From: Eggerthellaceae bacterium
Lineage (GTDB): Bacteria; Actinomycetota; Coriobacteriia; Coriobacteriales; Eggerthellaceae
Direction: 5' to 3'
Length of the DNA stretch: 33,753 bases
Assembly (NCBI GenBank): GCA_017459805.1
Contig: JAFUCE010000021.1
Span: forward strand, 1 to 33,753
Under the pieces are notes generated by a model. That model saw only the letters and a program-made list of their open reading frames with translations. It searched no databases and was not told where the DNA came from. A program made the translations under genes and the position numbers. Below, in pieces: positions 15,233 through 24,362 of the stretch; the first letter of the stretch is position 1; each line of letters begins with the position of its first letter.

Positions 15233-17038
15233 ATGAGTATAGACCCGCAATACATACGCAACTTCAGCATCATTGCTCACATCGACCACGGCAAGTCGAC
15301 CTTGTCCGACCGTGTTTTGGAACAAACGGGTACGGTGGCAAGCCGCGACATGACTGAACAGTTGCTTGACTCCATGGACATCGAACGGGAACGCGGTATT
15401 ACCATTAAAAGTCAGGCGGTGCGCGTGGACTATGTGGCAGACGACGGGCAGACCTATCACTTTAATTTGATTGATACGCCTGGTCATGTGGATTTTACCT
15501 ATGAAGTGTCGCGGTCCCTGGCGGCCTGCGAAGGCGCAGTCCTTGTGGTTGACGCAACCCAGGGCGTGGAAGCGCAGACGGTTGCCAACGCCATGATGGC
15601 AATGAACGCCAACCTTGAAATAATTCCACTCATTAACAAGATTGACCTTCCTTCGGCCGACACGGAACGGGTGCGCGCTGAAATCGAAGAAGCCCTGGCG
15701 CTTCCGGCAGATGATGCTGTGCTCGCAAGCGGCAAGACGGGCGAAGGCGTACACGACTTGCTTGAAGCGGTGGTATATAACATACCGTCCCCCGTGGGCG
15801 ATAAAACAGCCCCCTTGCGTGCTTTGATTTTCGATTCGTACTTTGACGCCTATCGCGGCGTGGTGGCGCTTGTGCGCGTGGTGGACGGCCAACTGAAAAC
15901 AGGCGGTCGTGTGCGCATGATGGCAACTGGCGCCGAAGCACTTGTGGAAGAAGTCGGCATTCGCCGTCCTGCTGAAGTGCCCTGTGAAACCCTTGGGGTG
16001 GGTGAAGTGGGCTACTTTGTAACCGGACTCAAGGATCCGGCTCAGGTCAAAGTGGGCGACACCATTACCTTGGCAACGGGTGGGGTGGAAGAACCACTGC
16101 CTGGTTATCGCGATGTAAAGCCCATGGTGTTTACGGGGCTCTTTCCCATAGATTCTGACGACTATGAAGATTTGCGCGACGCTTTAGAAAAGCTTGCCTT
16201 GAATGACCCTGCCTTAGTCTATGAACCTGAAACGAGCCATGCGCTGGGCTTTGGTTTCCGGGTGGGCTTTTTGGGCCTCTTGCATATGGAGGTCGTGAAG
16301 GAAAGGCTCGAGCGCGAATTCGATTTGGATTTGCTTGCGACTGCTCCTTCGGTTGAATACCACGTTTACAAGACCGATGGCAGTATGCTGTCCCTGCATT
16401 CGCCGCAAGAAATGCCCGACCCGGGCGAAATCGACCACGTGGAAGAACCGTATCTGGAAGCTAAGATTCTTATTCCGCCTGACTACGTAGGTGCGGTGAT
16501 GGACCTTACGGTAGCGCGCCGGGGGAGCTTTAAGACGATGAATTATCTTTCGCCCACCACGGTCGAAATGCTGTGGGACATTCCTTTGTCTGAACTTATT
16601 TTGGATTACTTCGACAAGCTGAAGAGTTCAACCAAGGGCTATGCGTCGCTTGACTATGAACTGGCGGGCTACCAAACATCGAATTTGGTGAAGCTTGATA
16701 TTCTGCTTTCGGGCAAGCCCATTGATGCGCTTTCGTTTATTGTGCATCGCGACAAGGCCTACGACCGTGGGCGCGTACTCTGCGAAAAACTGAAAGCCAT
16801 TATTCCGCGCCAGATGTTTGAAGTGCCTATCCAGGCAGCCATTGGCGGGCGTGTATTGGCGCGTCAGACCGTGGGTGCCAAGCGCAAAGACGTGCTTGCA
16901 AAGTGCTACGGCGGCGACATTACGCGTAAGCGCAAGCTGCTCGAAAAGCAGAAGGCAGGCAAGAAGCGCATGAAGGCTATTGGCAATGTTGAAGTGCCGC
17001 AGGAGGCCTTTATGGCGATATTAAAAGTTGATGATTAA
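15233..17038 (+). CDS. lepA: Elongation factor 4 (LepA)
   Basis: LepA is a ribosome-associated translational GTPase linked to initiation, 30S biogenesis and back-translocation. Of about 601 residues, the G domain shows AHIDHGKST (15-23), DTPGHVDF (81-88) and NKID (135-138). EF-G-like domains and the unique LepA C-terminal domain follow ([20 protein letters not shown], and [21 protein letters not shown]). A longer in-frame start at 15173 adds 20 residues unlike the family; ATG 15233 gives the usual [20 protein letters not shown] start. It is divergent from rpsT, and dusB follows after 92 bases. Confidence 0.95.
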   Translation: MSIDPQYIRNFSIIAHIDHGKSTLSDRVLEQTGTVASRDMTEQLLDSMDIERERGITIKSQAVRVDYVADDGQTYHFNLIDTPGHVDFTYEVSRSLAACEGAVLVVDATQGVEAQTVANAMMAMNANLEIIPLINKIDLPSADTERVRAEIEEALALPADDAVLASGKTGEGVHDLLEAVVYNIPSPVGDKTAPLRALIFDSYFDAYRGVVALVRVVDGQLKTGGRVRMMATGAEALVEEVGIRRPAEVPCETLGVGEVGYFVTGLKDPAQVKVGDTITLATGGVEEPLPGYRDVKPMVFTGLFPIDSDDYEDLRDALEKLALNDPALVYEPETSHALGFGFRVGFLGLLHMEVVKERLEREFDLDLLATAPSVEYHVYKTDGSMLSLHSPQEMPDPGEIDHVEEPYLEAKILIPPDYVGAVMDLTVARRGSFKTMNYLSPTTVEMLWDIPLSELILDYFDKLKSSTKGYASLDYELAGYQTSNLVKLDILLSGKPIDALSFIVHRDKAYDRGRVLCEKLKAIIPRQMFEVPIQAAIGGRVLARQTVGAKRKDVLAKCYGGDITRKRKLLEKQKAGKKRMKAIGNVEVPQEAFMAILKVDD

Positions 17039-17130
17039 TGACGCTGCGAACCAATCCGATACCCATCCTAAACCCTCCGTGCTCCACTGCGAGTATGAAA
17101 GCGAAGCGTAGGTGGACCTAGAGTATTCTT

Positions 17131-18141
17131 TTGAAAGCTGCCGACTACAGATCGTTTCTTTCTACCCATAGGGTCATGTTGGCGCCGATGGCAGGCGTCA
17201 GTGACCCCGCTTTTCGACAGCTGTGTGCCGAACAGGGTGCAAGCCTTGCCTTTACGGAGATGGTGTCCGCTAAAGGCTTAAGTTACGCCAACGAACGCAC
17301 GGCGCATCTGGTTGATCTTTACGATGGTGAGGCCCTCGTTGGGGTACAGATTTTTGGGCACGAGCCTCAAACCATGGCTGACCAAGCCAAGTGGATTGAA
17401 CAAGAGTTGGGTGAGCGCCTGGCGGTCATCGATATCAATATGGGCTGCCCCGTGAAAAAAATAGCTGGCAAGGGCGATGGCGCAGCGCTTATCAAAGACC
17501 TTTCGCTTGCGGCGCAGATTACGTCTGCCGTGGCCCAGGCGGTTCAGGTGCCTGTTACTGTTAAAACGCGGCGAGGCTTTTACGACGGGGAAGAGACCTG
17601 CGTCGATTTCGCGCACATAGCGCAGGAATCGGGTGCTGCTGCTATAGCACTTCACGGTCGTTTTGCCACTCAGATGTATAGGGGGCGTGCCGACTGGGAC
17701 TGCATTGCGCGCACGAAAGCAGCTGCTGCAATCCCTGTGATTGGCAATGGCGATGTGTTTTCCGCAGAAGATGCATGCGCGCTTTTTGATCAAACAGGCT
17801 GTGATGCCATCCTTATTGCACGTGGTGCTCAAGGCAATCCCTGGATTTTCGCTCAAATATCTGCTGCCCTCAAATCGAATCAAACACCTAACTTGAACGA
17901 ATTGCCTTTCCCTAGCTTTGAAGAGCGTATTGAAATGGCGCGGCTGCATGCCCATCTCTTGCACGAGCGCGAACCGCGCAGCGTGCTTCGTATGCGCAAG
18001 CATGCTTGTTGGTATGTAAAAGGTATTCCTGGGGCGGCCGCCGCCCGGGGGATGTTTAATACCTGTTCGACCGCTGAAGATTTTGACAAAGCTTTTGACG
18101 CTTTGCTTTCGCACCTGTCCCAGCAGGAGGTGGGCACCTAA
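17131..18141 (+). CDS. dus: tRNA-dihydrouridine synthase (DusB-like)
   Basis: This FMN enzyme reduces uridines of tRNA to dihydrouridine. LAPMAGVSDPAFR near residue 17, the catalytic cysteine C106 in INMGCPVKKIAGKGDGAAL, the FMN-phosphate segment PVIGNGDVFSAEDA and ARGAQGNPWIF are all typical. The 336-residue length matches DusB. The start is probably TTG 17131; it has no clear Shine-Dalgarno, and starting at ATG 17176 would cut into the first strand of the barrel. The TAA shares one base with the hemW ATG. The exact Dus subgroup (B versus others) is inferred from overall pattern. Confidence 0.88.
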   Translation: MKAADYRSFLSTHRVMLAPMAGVSDPAFRQLCAEQGASLAFTEMVSAKGLSYANERTAHLVDLYDGEALVGVQIFGHEPQTMADQAKWIEQELGERLAVIDINMGCPVKKIAGKGDGAALIKDLSLAAQITSAVAQAVQVPVTVKTRRGFYDGEETCVDFAHIAQESGAAAIALHGRFATQMYRGRADWDCIARTKAAAAIPVIGNGDVFSAEDACALFDQTGCDAILIARGAQGNPWIFAQISAALKSNQTPNLNELPFPSFEERIEMARLHAHLLHEREPRSVLRMRKHACWYVKGIPGAAAARGMFNTCSTAEDFDKAFDALLSHLSQQEVGT

Positions 18142-19277
18142 TGGAACACTCTCTCATGCTTCCCAACCAAGAGCCCTATGGCGCCCTCTACATTCATGTG
18201 CCCTTCTGTAAGCAGCGTTGCTTGTATTGCGACTTTGCGACCCAGTCCATCGACTACGCGTCTCCTGAGTTGCGCGCCTATACTGACGACATGATTCTTG
18301 CCATACGACGTGCGGGCCGCAATGAACTTCTGGGAGGGGTGCGCACGGTTTATATGGGCGGTGGCACGCCTACCTTCCTCGGGCAAAAATACTTAACAGA
18401 GCTCTTCTATACCTTGTCGCTTACGATGCATTTGACTGAAGACGTCGAATGTAGCATCGAAGCAAACCCCGACAGCCTTGATGGGCGGATGGTGCGTGAC
18501 TTGTGGGCCTTGGGCGTGAATCGCCTCTCAATTGGAGTACAGAGCTTCAATGACGCCGAATTGCAAGCCCTCGGCCGTATTCACACAGCCAAGCAGGCAC
18601 GCGATGCACTTGCGGCTGCGAAGGAGCGCTTTGAAAATGTGAGCGTTGATCTTATGTGCGGTATCCCAGGGCAGAATCTTGAAAGCTTTCGTCGCAGTTT
18701 GGAAGAAGCAATCAGTTTAGGCGCGATGCATATAAGCGTGTACCCCTTGACCATCGAGGAAGGAACGCCTTTCGCCAACATGGTGGCTGCTGGCGAAATG
18801 CCCGATGTTGATTCTGACTTTCAGGCGGACTGCATGGAATTAGCGGCTGAAGTGCTGCAGGCGGCCGGCATGCAGCGCTATGAGGTGGCAAGCTATGCGC
18901 GCCCTGGTTTCGAATGCAGGCATAACATTGCCTACTGGACGGGCGTGCCATACCTGGGGCTGGGCAAAGGCGCTATCAGCATGGCCCAAAATAGTGAAGC
19001 GCGCTTTCGCTTCGACTCGGGCGGTGAAGTGCAGGAAGAACTGACGGCCGTGGAAGCCTTGGCTGAAGACCTCATGCTTGGTATGCGTATGACGGTGGGC
19101 ATCGGTCCTGAACTCATAGACCGTGCGCGCCAAACTTTTGCCAGCTTCGATGAAGTCTGCGATGAATTAATCGAGCGCGGTCTTGCGCGCTGGGAAGGCG
19201 ATCGCCTGGTTCCTACCACACAAGGCTGGCTGTGCGGCAACGAACTCTTCGCGACGCTGCTCGATTTAGCGCCCTAA
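18141..19277 (+). CDS. hemW: HemW, radical SAM heme chaperone (coproporphyrinogen-III-oxidase-like)
   Basis: HemW proteins bind heme and a 4Fe-4S cluster and are often misannotated as HemN. The cluster cysteines are C23, C27 and C30 in HVPFCKQRCLYCDF. GGGTPTFL and SIEANPDSLD are further radical SAM signatures, and the HemW C-terminal domain follows (LGLGKGAISM..., EDLMLGMRMTVGI). The 378-residue length fits HemW rather than the longer HemN. AGGAGG at 18124-18129 precedes the ATG, which overlaps the dus stop. Location between lepA and hrcA-dnaJ matches the conserved lepA-hemW-hrcA-dnaJ order of Gram-positives. Confidence 0.9.
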   Translation: MEHSLMLPNQEPYGALYIHVPFCKQRCLYCDFATQSIDYASPELRAYTDDMILAIRRAGRNELLGGVRTVYMGGGTPTFLGQKYLTELFYTLSLTMHLTEDVECSIEANPDSLDGRMVRDLWALGVNRLSIGVQSFNDAELQALGRIHTAKQARDALAAAKERFENVSVDLMCGIPGQNLESFRRSLEEAISLGAMHISVYPLTIEEGTPFANMVAAGEMPDVDSDFQADCMELAAEVLQAAGMQRYEVASYARPGFECRHNIAYWTGVPYLGLGKGAISMAQNSEARFRFDSGGEVQEELTAVEALAEDLMLGMRMTVGIGPELIDRARQTFASFDEVCDELIERGLARWEGDRLVPTTQGWLCGNELFATLLDLAP

Positions 19278-19290
19278 GCATTTTTTTCTT
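19266..19290 (+). terminator. Weak possible terminator after hemW
   Basis: A short TTAG (19266-19269)/CTAA (19274-19277) stem overlaps the hemW stop and is followed by a T-run from 19281. The stem is only four base pairs, so this is tentative. Confidence 0.25.
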
Positions 19291-19311
19291 TATGACAGTT
19301 TCGTAGCAGCC

Positions 19312-19338
19312 TTAGCACTCTCGCACACAGGCTGCTAA
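19312..19338 (+). promoter_or_regulatory. CIRCE operator (HrcA-binding inverted repeat)
   Basis: TTAGCACTC (19312-19320), a 9-base spacer and GGCTGCTAA (19330-19338) match CIRCE (TTAGCACTC-N9-GAGTGCTAA) perfectly on the left and 7/9 on the right. It is just upstream of hrcA. HrcA repressor is expected to bind here and release on heat stress. Confidence 0.88.
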
Positions 19339-19341
19339 AAT
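19312..19341 (+). promoter_or_regulatory. Putative promoter of hrcA-dnaJ overlapping CIRCE
   Basis: TTAGCA (19312-19317) and TAAAAT (19336-19341) are spaced 18 bases and lie within the CIRCE element, so HrcA binding would occlude polymerase. The predicted start is near 19348, after the in-frame ATG at 19344, supporting the GTG at 19383 as the hrcA start. Confidence 0.5.
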
Positions 19342-19382
19342 GCATGCTTGTAATTAATACGCTGAAAAAAGGGGAGAAGTCC

Positions 19383-20135
19383 GTGCTTTCGGATAGGCGA
19401 CAACGCGTGCTGGCAGCTCTTATTGAAGAGTATGTTCATCATGCCCTGCCTGTTGGTTCGCGCACACTCGTAGAAAACTACCAGTTAGGTGTTAGTTCTG
19501 CGACGGTGCGTAACGAACTGTCTGCGCTTGAAGACGCGGGATATATTAGGCAACCGCATACGTCTGCGGGGCGTATCCCAACCGACTTCGGCTATCGTTC
19601 CTTTGTCGACGATTTGTTTGCCAAGGAACTGCCCGAAGATGAAAGTGGCGACGAACAATTCCTTCAGGCGGTTGAACAGGCTCGCCAGCAGGCAGACGAG
19701 GTTGACCGCTTACTCCGCGAAACCACGGCGGCCCTAGCTCGTTTGACTGAGTGTCTTTCTATTGCGGTGCCGCCTCAAACCATGTCGCTTAATATTGGGC
19801 AGATGAGCGGTCTGTCCACCTTGCTTCAACAGCCCGAGTTTGCGCGCCCCCAGGCTATTTTGCCCGTGGTGCAAACGCTTGAGGATGAAACCGTGCTGAT
19901 GGAAATTGTTGATGCGGCTGAAGCAGAAGATGAAACGGTGGTGCGCATTGGGCACGAAAATGAAAACGAGCTTTTAAGTGGCGTTTCCGTTGTGGCAAGC
20001 AAATATGGCCTCGGACCCCAGACGGGCGTGATTGCCGTTATTGGCCCCACGCGCATGAATTATGCCCAGGTTATTCGTGCGGTGCGTGCCGCGCGCGAGG
20101 CATTAATGGACGACACTGCTTCAGATAATTCATAG
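19383..20135 (+). CDS. hrcA: Heat-inducible transcription repressor HrcA
   Basis: HrcA represses chaperone operons by binding CIRCE and needs GroEL for activity. The N-terminal winged helix is clear (LSDRRQRVLAALIEEYVHHA; GVSSATVRNELSALEDAGYI; QPHTSAGRIPTDFGYR). The remainder is a shorter dimerisation/inserted region, giving 250 residues compared with ~340 in B. subtilis; the C-terminal GPTRMNYAQVI motif is intact. The start is GTG 19383 with GGGGAG at 19371-19376; the upstream ATG 19344 lies before the predicted transcript start. A CIRCE site lies 45 bases upstream, so autoregulation is expected. Confidence 0.92.
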   Translation: MLSDRRQRVLAALIEEYVHHALPVGSRTLVENYQLGVSSATVRNELSALEDAGYIRQPHTSAGRIPTDFGYRSFVDDLFAKELPEDESGDEQFLQAVEQARQQADEVDRLLRETTAALARLTECLSIAVPPQTMSLNIGQMSGLSTLLQQPEFARPQAILPVVQTLEDETVLMEIVDAAEAEDETVVRIGHENENELLSGVSVVASKYGLGPQTGVIAVIGPTRMNYAQVIRAVRAAREALMDDTASDNS

Positions 20136-20153
20136 GAAGGCATACAGAGCAGC

Positions 20154-21278
20154 ATGGCAGCAGATTTATACGAAGTACTTGGGGTGGCGCGCAACGCTAC
20201 CGACGACGAAATTAAAAAAGCCTTTCGCCACAAGGCGCGTCAACTTCACCCTGATGTGAACAAAGCACCGAACGCCGAAGAGCAATTCAAAGAACTCAAT
20301 GAAGCCTACGACGTTCTTTCCGACCCCAACAAACGCGCTCAGTATGACCGCTTTGGCACCATTCCTGGTGCGGCTGGTTCGGGGCCTGCCTATGTGGACC
20401 TTGAAGACCTCTTCGGCGGCGGCTTTGGCATGGGCGACTTGTTTAGCAGCTTCTTCGGCGGCATGGGCGGCATGGGTGCGACCGTGCGTCGTGAAGGCCG
20501 CGACATGGGCGTGGGCTTGCGCCTGACCTTGGAAGAAGTTGCTTCTGGCGTAAAGAAGGAAATCGTTTATGACCGTTTAGCGCCTTGCCCTGAATGTGGT
20601 GGCAATGGTATGGGCGAGGACGGCAAGCGTGTGACCTGCCCTGAATGCGGTGGTCGCGGGCGTGTGGTTACCGTGCAGCGCACCTTCTTGGGCGACATGC
20701 AAACGGCTTCAACCTGTCCGCACTGTGGTGGCACAGGTGAAACTATCGAAAACCCATGCCCCGAATGCGAAGGCCAGGGTCGCGTTCCCGACCGCCAGCG
20801 CGTAACCGTTGAAGTACCCGTGGGTATTCGCGATGGTCAGCAGCTGCGCTTGACCGGTTTTGGTGAAGCAGGCATGCAGGGCGCAGAATCCGGTAGCCTT
20901 ATCGTGACCTGTCGCATACGTCCGCACGACTATTTCCAGCGTGAAGGCGATAACTTGCATACGCTCGTGAATATTTCTATTGTTCAGGCTTGCTTGGGTG
21001 CCGAAATTGAAGTCGATGGCATTCTGGAAGGCGAAAAGGTTAAGGTGCGCATTCCTGAAGGCTGCCAGAATAATCAGGTGGTGCGTACCAAAGGCTATGG
21101 CATGCCCAAGTTTAAGAGTGAAGCCCGAGGTGATCTTTTTACTCACGTCAACGTTGAAGTTCCTAAGAAACTTTCTAAACGCGAGCGTGAAATTCTAGAG
21201 GAACTTGCCAATGAAATGGGCGAAGAGGTTTCTTCTGCACGCACTCCCTTCCAAAAGATTCGTGACGTCTTTAACTAA
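20154..21278 (+). CDS. dnaJ: Chaperone protein DnaJ
   Basis: DnaJ delivers substrates to DnaK and stimulates its ATPase. The J domain has the HPD motif at residues 32-34. A Gly/Phe-rich linker (about 75-105) precedes four CxxCxG zinc motifs between about 145 and 208, then the two C-terminal beta domains (VPVGIRDGQQLRLTGFGEAG; LVNISIVQACLGAEIEVDGI). Length 374 is normal. It follows hrcA by 18 bases, so it falls under the CIRCE site; grpE and dnaK are not in the window. AGGAAGG at 20134-20140 is a little far (13 bases) from the ATG. Confidence 0.95.
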   Translation: MAADLYEVLGVARNATDDEIKKAFRHKARQLHPDVNKAPNAEEQFKELNEAYDVLSDPNKRAQYDRFGTIPGAAGSGPAYVDLEDLFGGGFGMGDLFSSFFGGMGGMGATVRREGRDMGVGLRLTLEEVASGVKKEIVYDRLAPCPECGGNGMGEDGKRVTCPECGGRGRVVTVQRTFLGDMQTASTCPHCGGTGETIENPCPECEGQGRVPDRQRVTVEVPVGIRDGQQLRLTGFGEAGMQGAESGSLIVTCRIRPHDYFQREGDNLHTLVNISIVQACLGAEIEVDGILEGEKVKVRIPEGCQNNQVVRTKGYGMPKFKSEARGDLFTHVNVEVPKKLSKREREILEELANEMGEEVSSARTPFQKIRDVFN

Positions 21279-21280
21279 TT

Positions 21281-22060
21281 ATGAGCCTGCATCGATTCTT
21301 TCTTAACAATCAAGTGCTGGCCGAAGAAAGCGATCAAGCTTTTGCCCTGCGTCTTTCACCTGCTGACATTAAACATGCGCGTGTTTTGCGTCTCAAAGTA
21401 GGGGAACACCTTGCCATCATTGATGCAGCCAGCGACTATTTTGAATGTGAGATTGTCTCTTTCGACGACGATTTGGTAGTGCGTATCTGTGCACGCGAAG
21501 GCGCTGCTGAAGAAACTGCTCAGGTCATTTTGCTCCAAGGGCTTGCTAAAGCTGATAAGTTTGACGAAGTTGTGCGCCATGCCACCGAAATCGGTGTTGC
21601 GGCATTTGTCCCCCTTATATGCGAGCGCTCTGTCATTAAGCTCGATAGCAAAAAGGCAGCAGCACGCGTTGAACGTTGGGAGGCCATCGCGAAAAGTGCT
21701 GCCATGCAGGCAGGCCTGCGTTCAATCCCCGAAATAGCCGAACCGGTAAGTATCGACGACGCCTGTGCCATGATAGCGGGTGCCACCTGTGTTATTGTTG
21801 CATGGGAACAAGCACAGGGCCTAAACATTAAAACCGCGCTTGATACTGCACTTGCCGATACTCTTACTCCACGCCAGGATGCACGCATTGCGGTAGTCGT
21901 GGGCCCCGAAGGTGGCCTGACCGAAGCGGAAGTATCCCGTCTCTGTTCTTGCAATAAGCATGCCTACGCCGTTACCCTTGGTCCCAATATTTTGCGTACC
22001 GAAACAGCGGGTCTTGTTGCTCCTGCCCTTACGCTTTATGAACTCGGCGGCCTTCAATGA
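21281..22060 (+). CDS. rsmE: 16S rRNA m3U1498 methyltransferase RsmE
   Basis: RsmE uses SAM to methylate N3 of U1498 in 16S rRNA. The SPOUT knot is shown by VVGPEGGLTEAEV near residue 205 and LGPNILRTETAGLVA near 232. The N-terminal PUA-like part contains HARVLRLKVGEHLAI. The 259-residue length is typical. Position directly after dnaJ is very widely conserved. No Shine-Dalgarno precedes the ATG, which starts two bases after the dnaJ stop. The TGA overlaps the mtaB ATG. Confidence 0.93.
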   Translation: MSLHRFFLNNQVLAEESDQAFALRLSPADIKHARVLRLKVGEHLAIIDAASDYFECEIVSFDDDLVVRICAREGAAEETAQVILLQGLAKADKFDEVVRHATEIGVAAFVPLICERSVIKLDSKKAAARVERWEAIAKSAAMQAGLRSIPEIAEPVSIDDACAMIAGATCVIVAWEQAQGLNIKTALDTALADTLTPRQDARIAVVVGPEGGLTEAEVSRLCSCNKHAYAVTLGPNILRTETAGLVAPALTLYELGGLQ

Positions 22061-23319
22061 AGTTTTCCCTCGTGAACCTAGGATGCAAGGTGAATCGGGT
22101 GGAGTCCGATTCCATAGGAGCGGCCTTGCTGGCCGCTGGCTGGGACATGGTTGACGAAGGGGCCGATGTCGCCATTGTGAATACCTGCACGGTTACCGCA
22201 GAAGCAGACCGTAAAACCCGCAAGGAAGTAAACCGTGCTGTTGCACGCAATGCGGGTGCACCCGTTTTGGTAACAGGTTGTGCGGCAACAATAGACCCAC
22301 GGGCCTGTGAAGCCCTTTCTTCCCAGGTGCGCGTTGTTGACAAGGCCCACGTTATTCCAGAGTGTCTTGCTCTGGCAGAGCTTGGAAGCGGCGAAGAAAC
22401 AGCCCACGGACACAAGCACGCTGCTGAATATGAACACGTGCCCGCTCTTTTGCGCTTGGGCGAAGTTTTTCCAACGCGTGTTGGCATAAAGGTGCAAGAT
22501 GGCTGCGACAATGCCTGCACGTATTGCATTGTTCACGTGGCACGCGGAAAGGCATGGTCGGTTCCTGCCCGGCAGGTGCTTGATGAAGTAAAGAGCTATG
22601 CCGAAGCGGGTGTGCGCGAGATAGTTTTAACCGGCATAGACCTCGGAGCCTACTTTGATGATGGCCTTGGTTTGGCTAGCCTGATACGTCGTTTGCGCGC
22701 GGCAGCTCCTGAAACACGCTTTCGGATTTCAAGCATCGAGCCCGTTACAATCGACGATGCGCTCATCGAGCTTCTTGCGACAGAGGACGGTATGGTATGT
22801 CGGCATTTGCATGTGCCCCTGCAAAGTGGTTCTTCAAAGATATTGCATGACATGGCGCGTCGGTACAGCGCAGAAGAATACGCTGCGACCATTCAAAAAC
22901 TTCGTAGGGCCATTCCAGGGCTTTCGCTTACGACCGATGTTATCGTTGGGTTCCCTGGCGAGACCAAAGACGACTTTATGCAGACGCTGGAGGTGGCACG
23001 CGCCTGTGGCTTTTCGCGCATGCATATCTTTCGCTATTCGCGGCGTGAAGGCACGCCGGCAGCTGAGCGCAGCGACCAAATAGCACCCGATGTAAAGGCC
23101 CAGCGCATGGAGCGCCTGCAGATTGTGGCAAACGAGTTGCGCCGCCTTGATGCCTGCGCCAGATTGGGTAGTCAAGAGCGTATACTAATAGAAGCCAACG
23201 GGCGCGGCATGAGTGAGTCGTACTACGAAGTGCAGGTGCCCGAAAGCATGCAAGTGGGTACTTTGGTAGAAGCTCGCTTGCGCACCTACGATGAAAAGGA
23301 TGGAACAATACATTTATGA
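22057..23319 (+). CDS. mtaB: tRNA t6A37 methylthiotransferase MtaB
   Basis: MtaB is a two-cluster radical SAM enzyme that adds a methylthio group to t6A37 of ANN-decoding tRNAs. N-terminal cluster cysteines are at 10 (LGCK), 44 (NTCTVT) and 75 (TGCA). The SAM cluster CDNACTYC supplies C150, C154 and C157. A short TRAM-like domain ends the 420-residue chain. The LGCKVNRVESDSI start separates MtaB from MiaB. It overlaps rsmE (ATGA) and phoH (ATGA), indicating translational coupling along the heat-shock transcript. Confidence 0.92.
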   Translation: MKFSLVNLGCKVNRVESDSIGAALLAAGWDMVDEGADVAIVNTCTVTAEADRKTRKEVNRAVARNAGAPVLVTGCAATIDPRACEALSSQVRVVDKAHVIPECLALAELGSGEETAHGHKHAAEYEHVPALLRLGEVFPTRVGIKVQDGCDNACTYCIVHVARGKAWSVPARQVLDEVKSYAEAGVREIVLTGIDLGAYFDDGLGLASLIRRLRAAAPETRFRISSIEPVTIDDALIELLATEDGMVCRHLHVPLQSGSSKILHDMARRYSAEEYAATIQKLRRAIPGLSLTTDVIVGFPGETKDDFMQTLEVARACGFSRMHIFRYSRREGTPAAERSDQIAPDVKAQRMERLQIVANELRRLDACARLGSQERILIEANGRGMSESYYEVQVPESMQVGTLVEARLRTYDEKDGTIHL

Positions 23320-24317
23320 CCAGTGATACCAACATTACCTTTAACGTACCGGATTCAATTGACATGGCCTTGGTGGTAGGCAATGGTGACGAACTTTTGC
23401 ATCTCGTTGAAGACGCCTTTGATGCACGGGTGACTGTGCGCAGCAATGCGGTTTCTTTAAGCGGCAGCCATGACGAAATTCAGGTGCTGACAACGCTTTT
23501 CAACGAACTTATTAAATATATTGAAGCGGGCGGCGTTCCCGACCAGGCCTACGTGCGCAATTCCATCGACCTTTTGCGCAGTGGCGACTATGCGCCGTCA
23601 GCTTTGCGCGATGACATCCTGCTTACCTACCGCGGCCGCGCGCTGCGCCCGAAAACGGCAGGGCAAAAAACCTACGTAGATGCTATTCGTAAAAACACGA
23701 TTACCTTCGGTATTGGTCCTGCGGGCACGGGCAAGACCTACCTCGCTATGGCTATGGCCGTGGCGGCGCTCAAGCGCAAGGAGATCGGCCGTATTATTTT
23801 GACGCGCCCGATTGTTGAAGCGGGGGAGAGCTTGGGCTTTTTGCCTGGCACCTTAAATGAAAAGGTTGACCCCTATATTCGCCCCCTCTATGACGCCCTC
23901 TTTGATATGTGCGACATGGAGCGCGCAAACCGCTATCTGGACGATGGGGTTATCGAAATTGCGCCCTTAGCCTTCATGCGCGGGCGTACCTTAAACGACA
24001 GCTTCATCATCTTGGACGAGGCGCAAAATACCACACCCGAACAGATGAAGATGTTTTTGACGCGCTTAGGCTTTGGGTCGAAAATGGTCATTACGGGCGA
24101 CACCACGCAAATCGATATAGCCCGCGGCGTGTCTGGCCTTAAACAGGTGCGGGGTATTTTAGACGGCATCGACGGCATTGCTTTTTGTGACTTTACGGGC
24201 AAGGACGTTATGCGCCATTCACTCGTGCAGGCTATTGTGAGCGCCTATGACAATGCCCTTGAAGCCGACATGGCGGTGCGTGAGCAAAAAGACCCCGCAG
24301 ACGGGTTGAAGATTTAA
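23316..24317 (+). CDS. phoH: PhoH-family ATPase
   Basis: The core is a P-loop ATPase with Walker A GPAGTGKT at residues 134-141 and Walker B ILDEAQNTT near 232, plus TRPIVEAGESLGFLPG between them. The N-terminal ~100 residues resemble the small KH-like region of PhoH2/YlaK-type proteins. PhoH next to ybeY is a near-universal pairing linked to RNA/ribosome quality control, though the substrate is not established. 333 residues. It overlaps mtaB by ATGA. Confidence 0.9.
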   Translation: MTSDTNITFNVPDSIDMALVVGNGDELLHLVEDAFDARVTVRSNAVSLSGSHDEIQVLTTLFNELIKYIEAGGVPDQAYVRNSIDLLRSGDYAPSALRDDILLTYRGRALRPKTAGQKTYVDAIRKNTITFGIGPAGTGKTYLAMAMAVAALKRKEIGRIILTRPIVEAGESLGFLPGTLNEKVDPYIRPLYDALFDMCDMERANRYLDDGVIEIAPLAFMRGRTLNDSFIILDEAQNTTPEQMKMFLTRLGFGSKMVITGDTTQIDIARGVSGLKQVRGILDGIDGIAFCDFTGKDVMRHSLVQAIVSAYDNALEADMAVREQKDPADGLKI

Positions 24318-24362
24318 GGCTTCGGCTTTGTTGGAGTTTATACCGCTTGCAAGGAGTAGAAC

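Noticed and set aside
15053-15892. 279-codon minus-strand frame across the lepA 5' region
   Set aside because: It overlaps lepA antisense, has no recognisable domain, and covers the rpsT promoter region.
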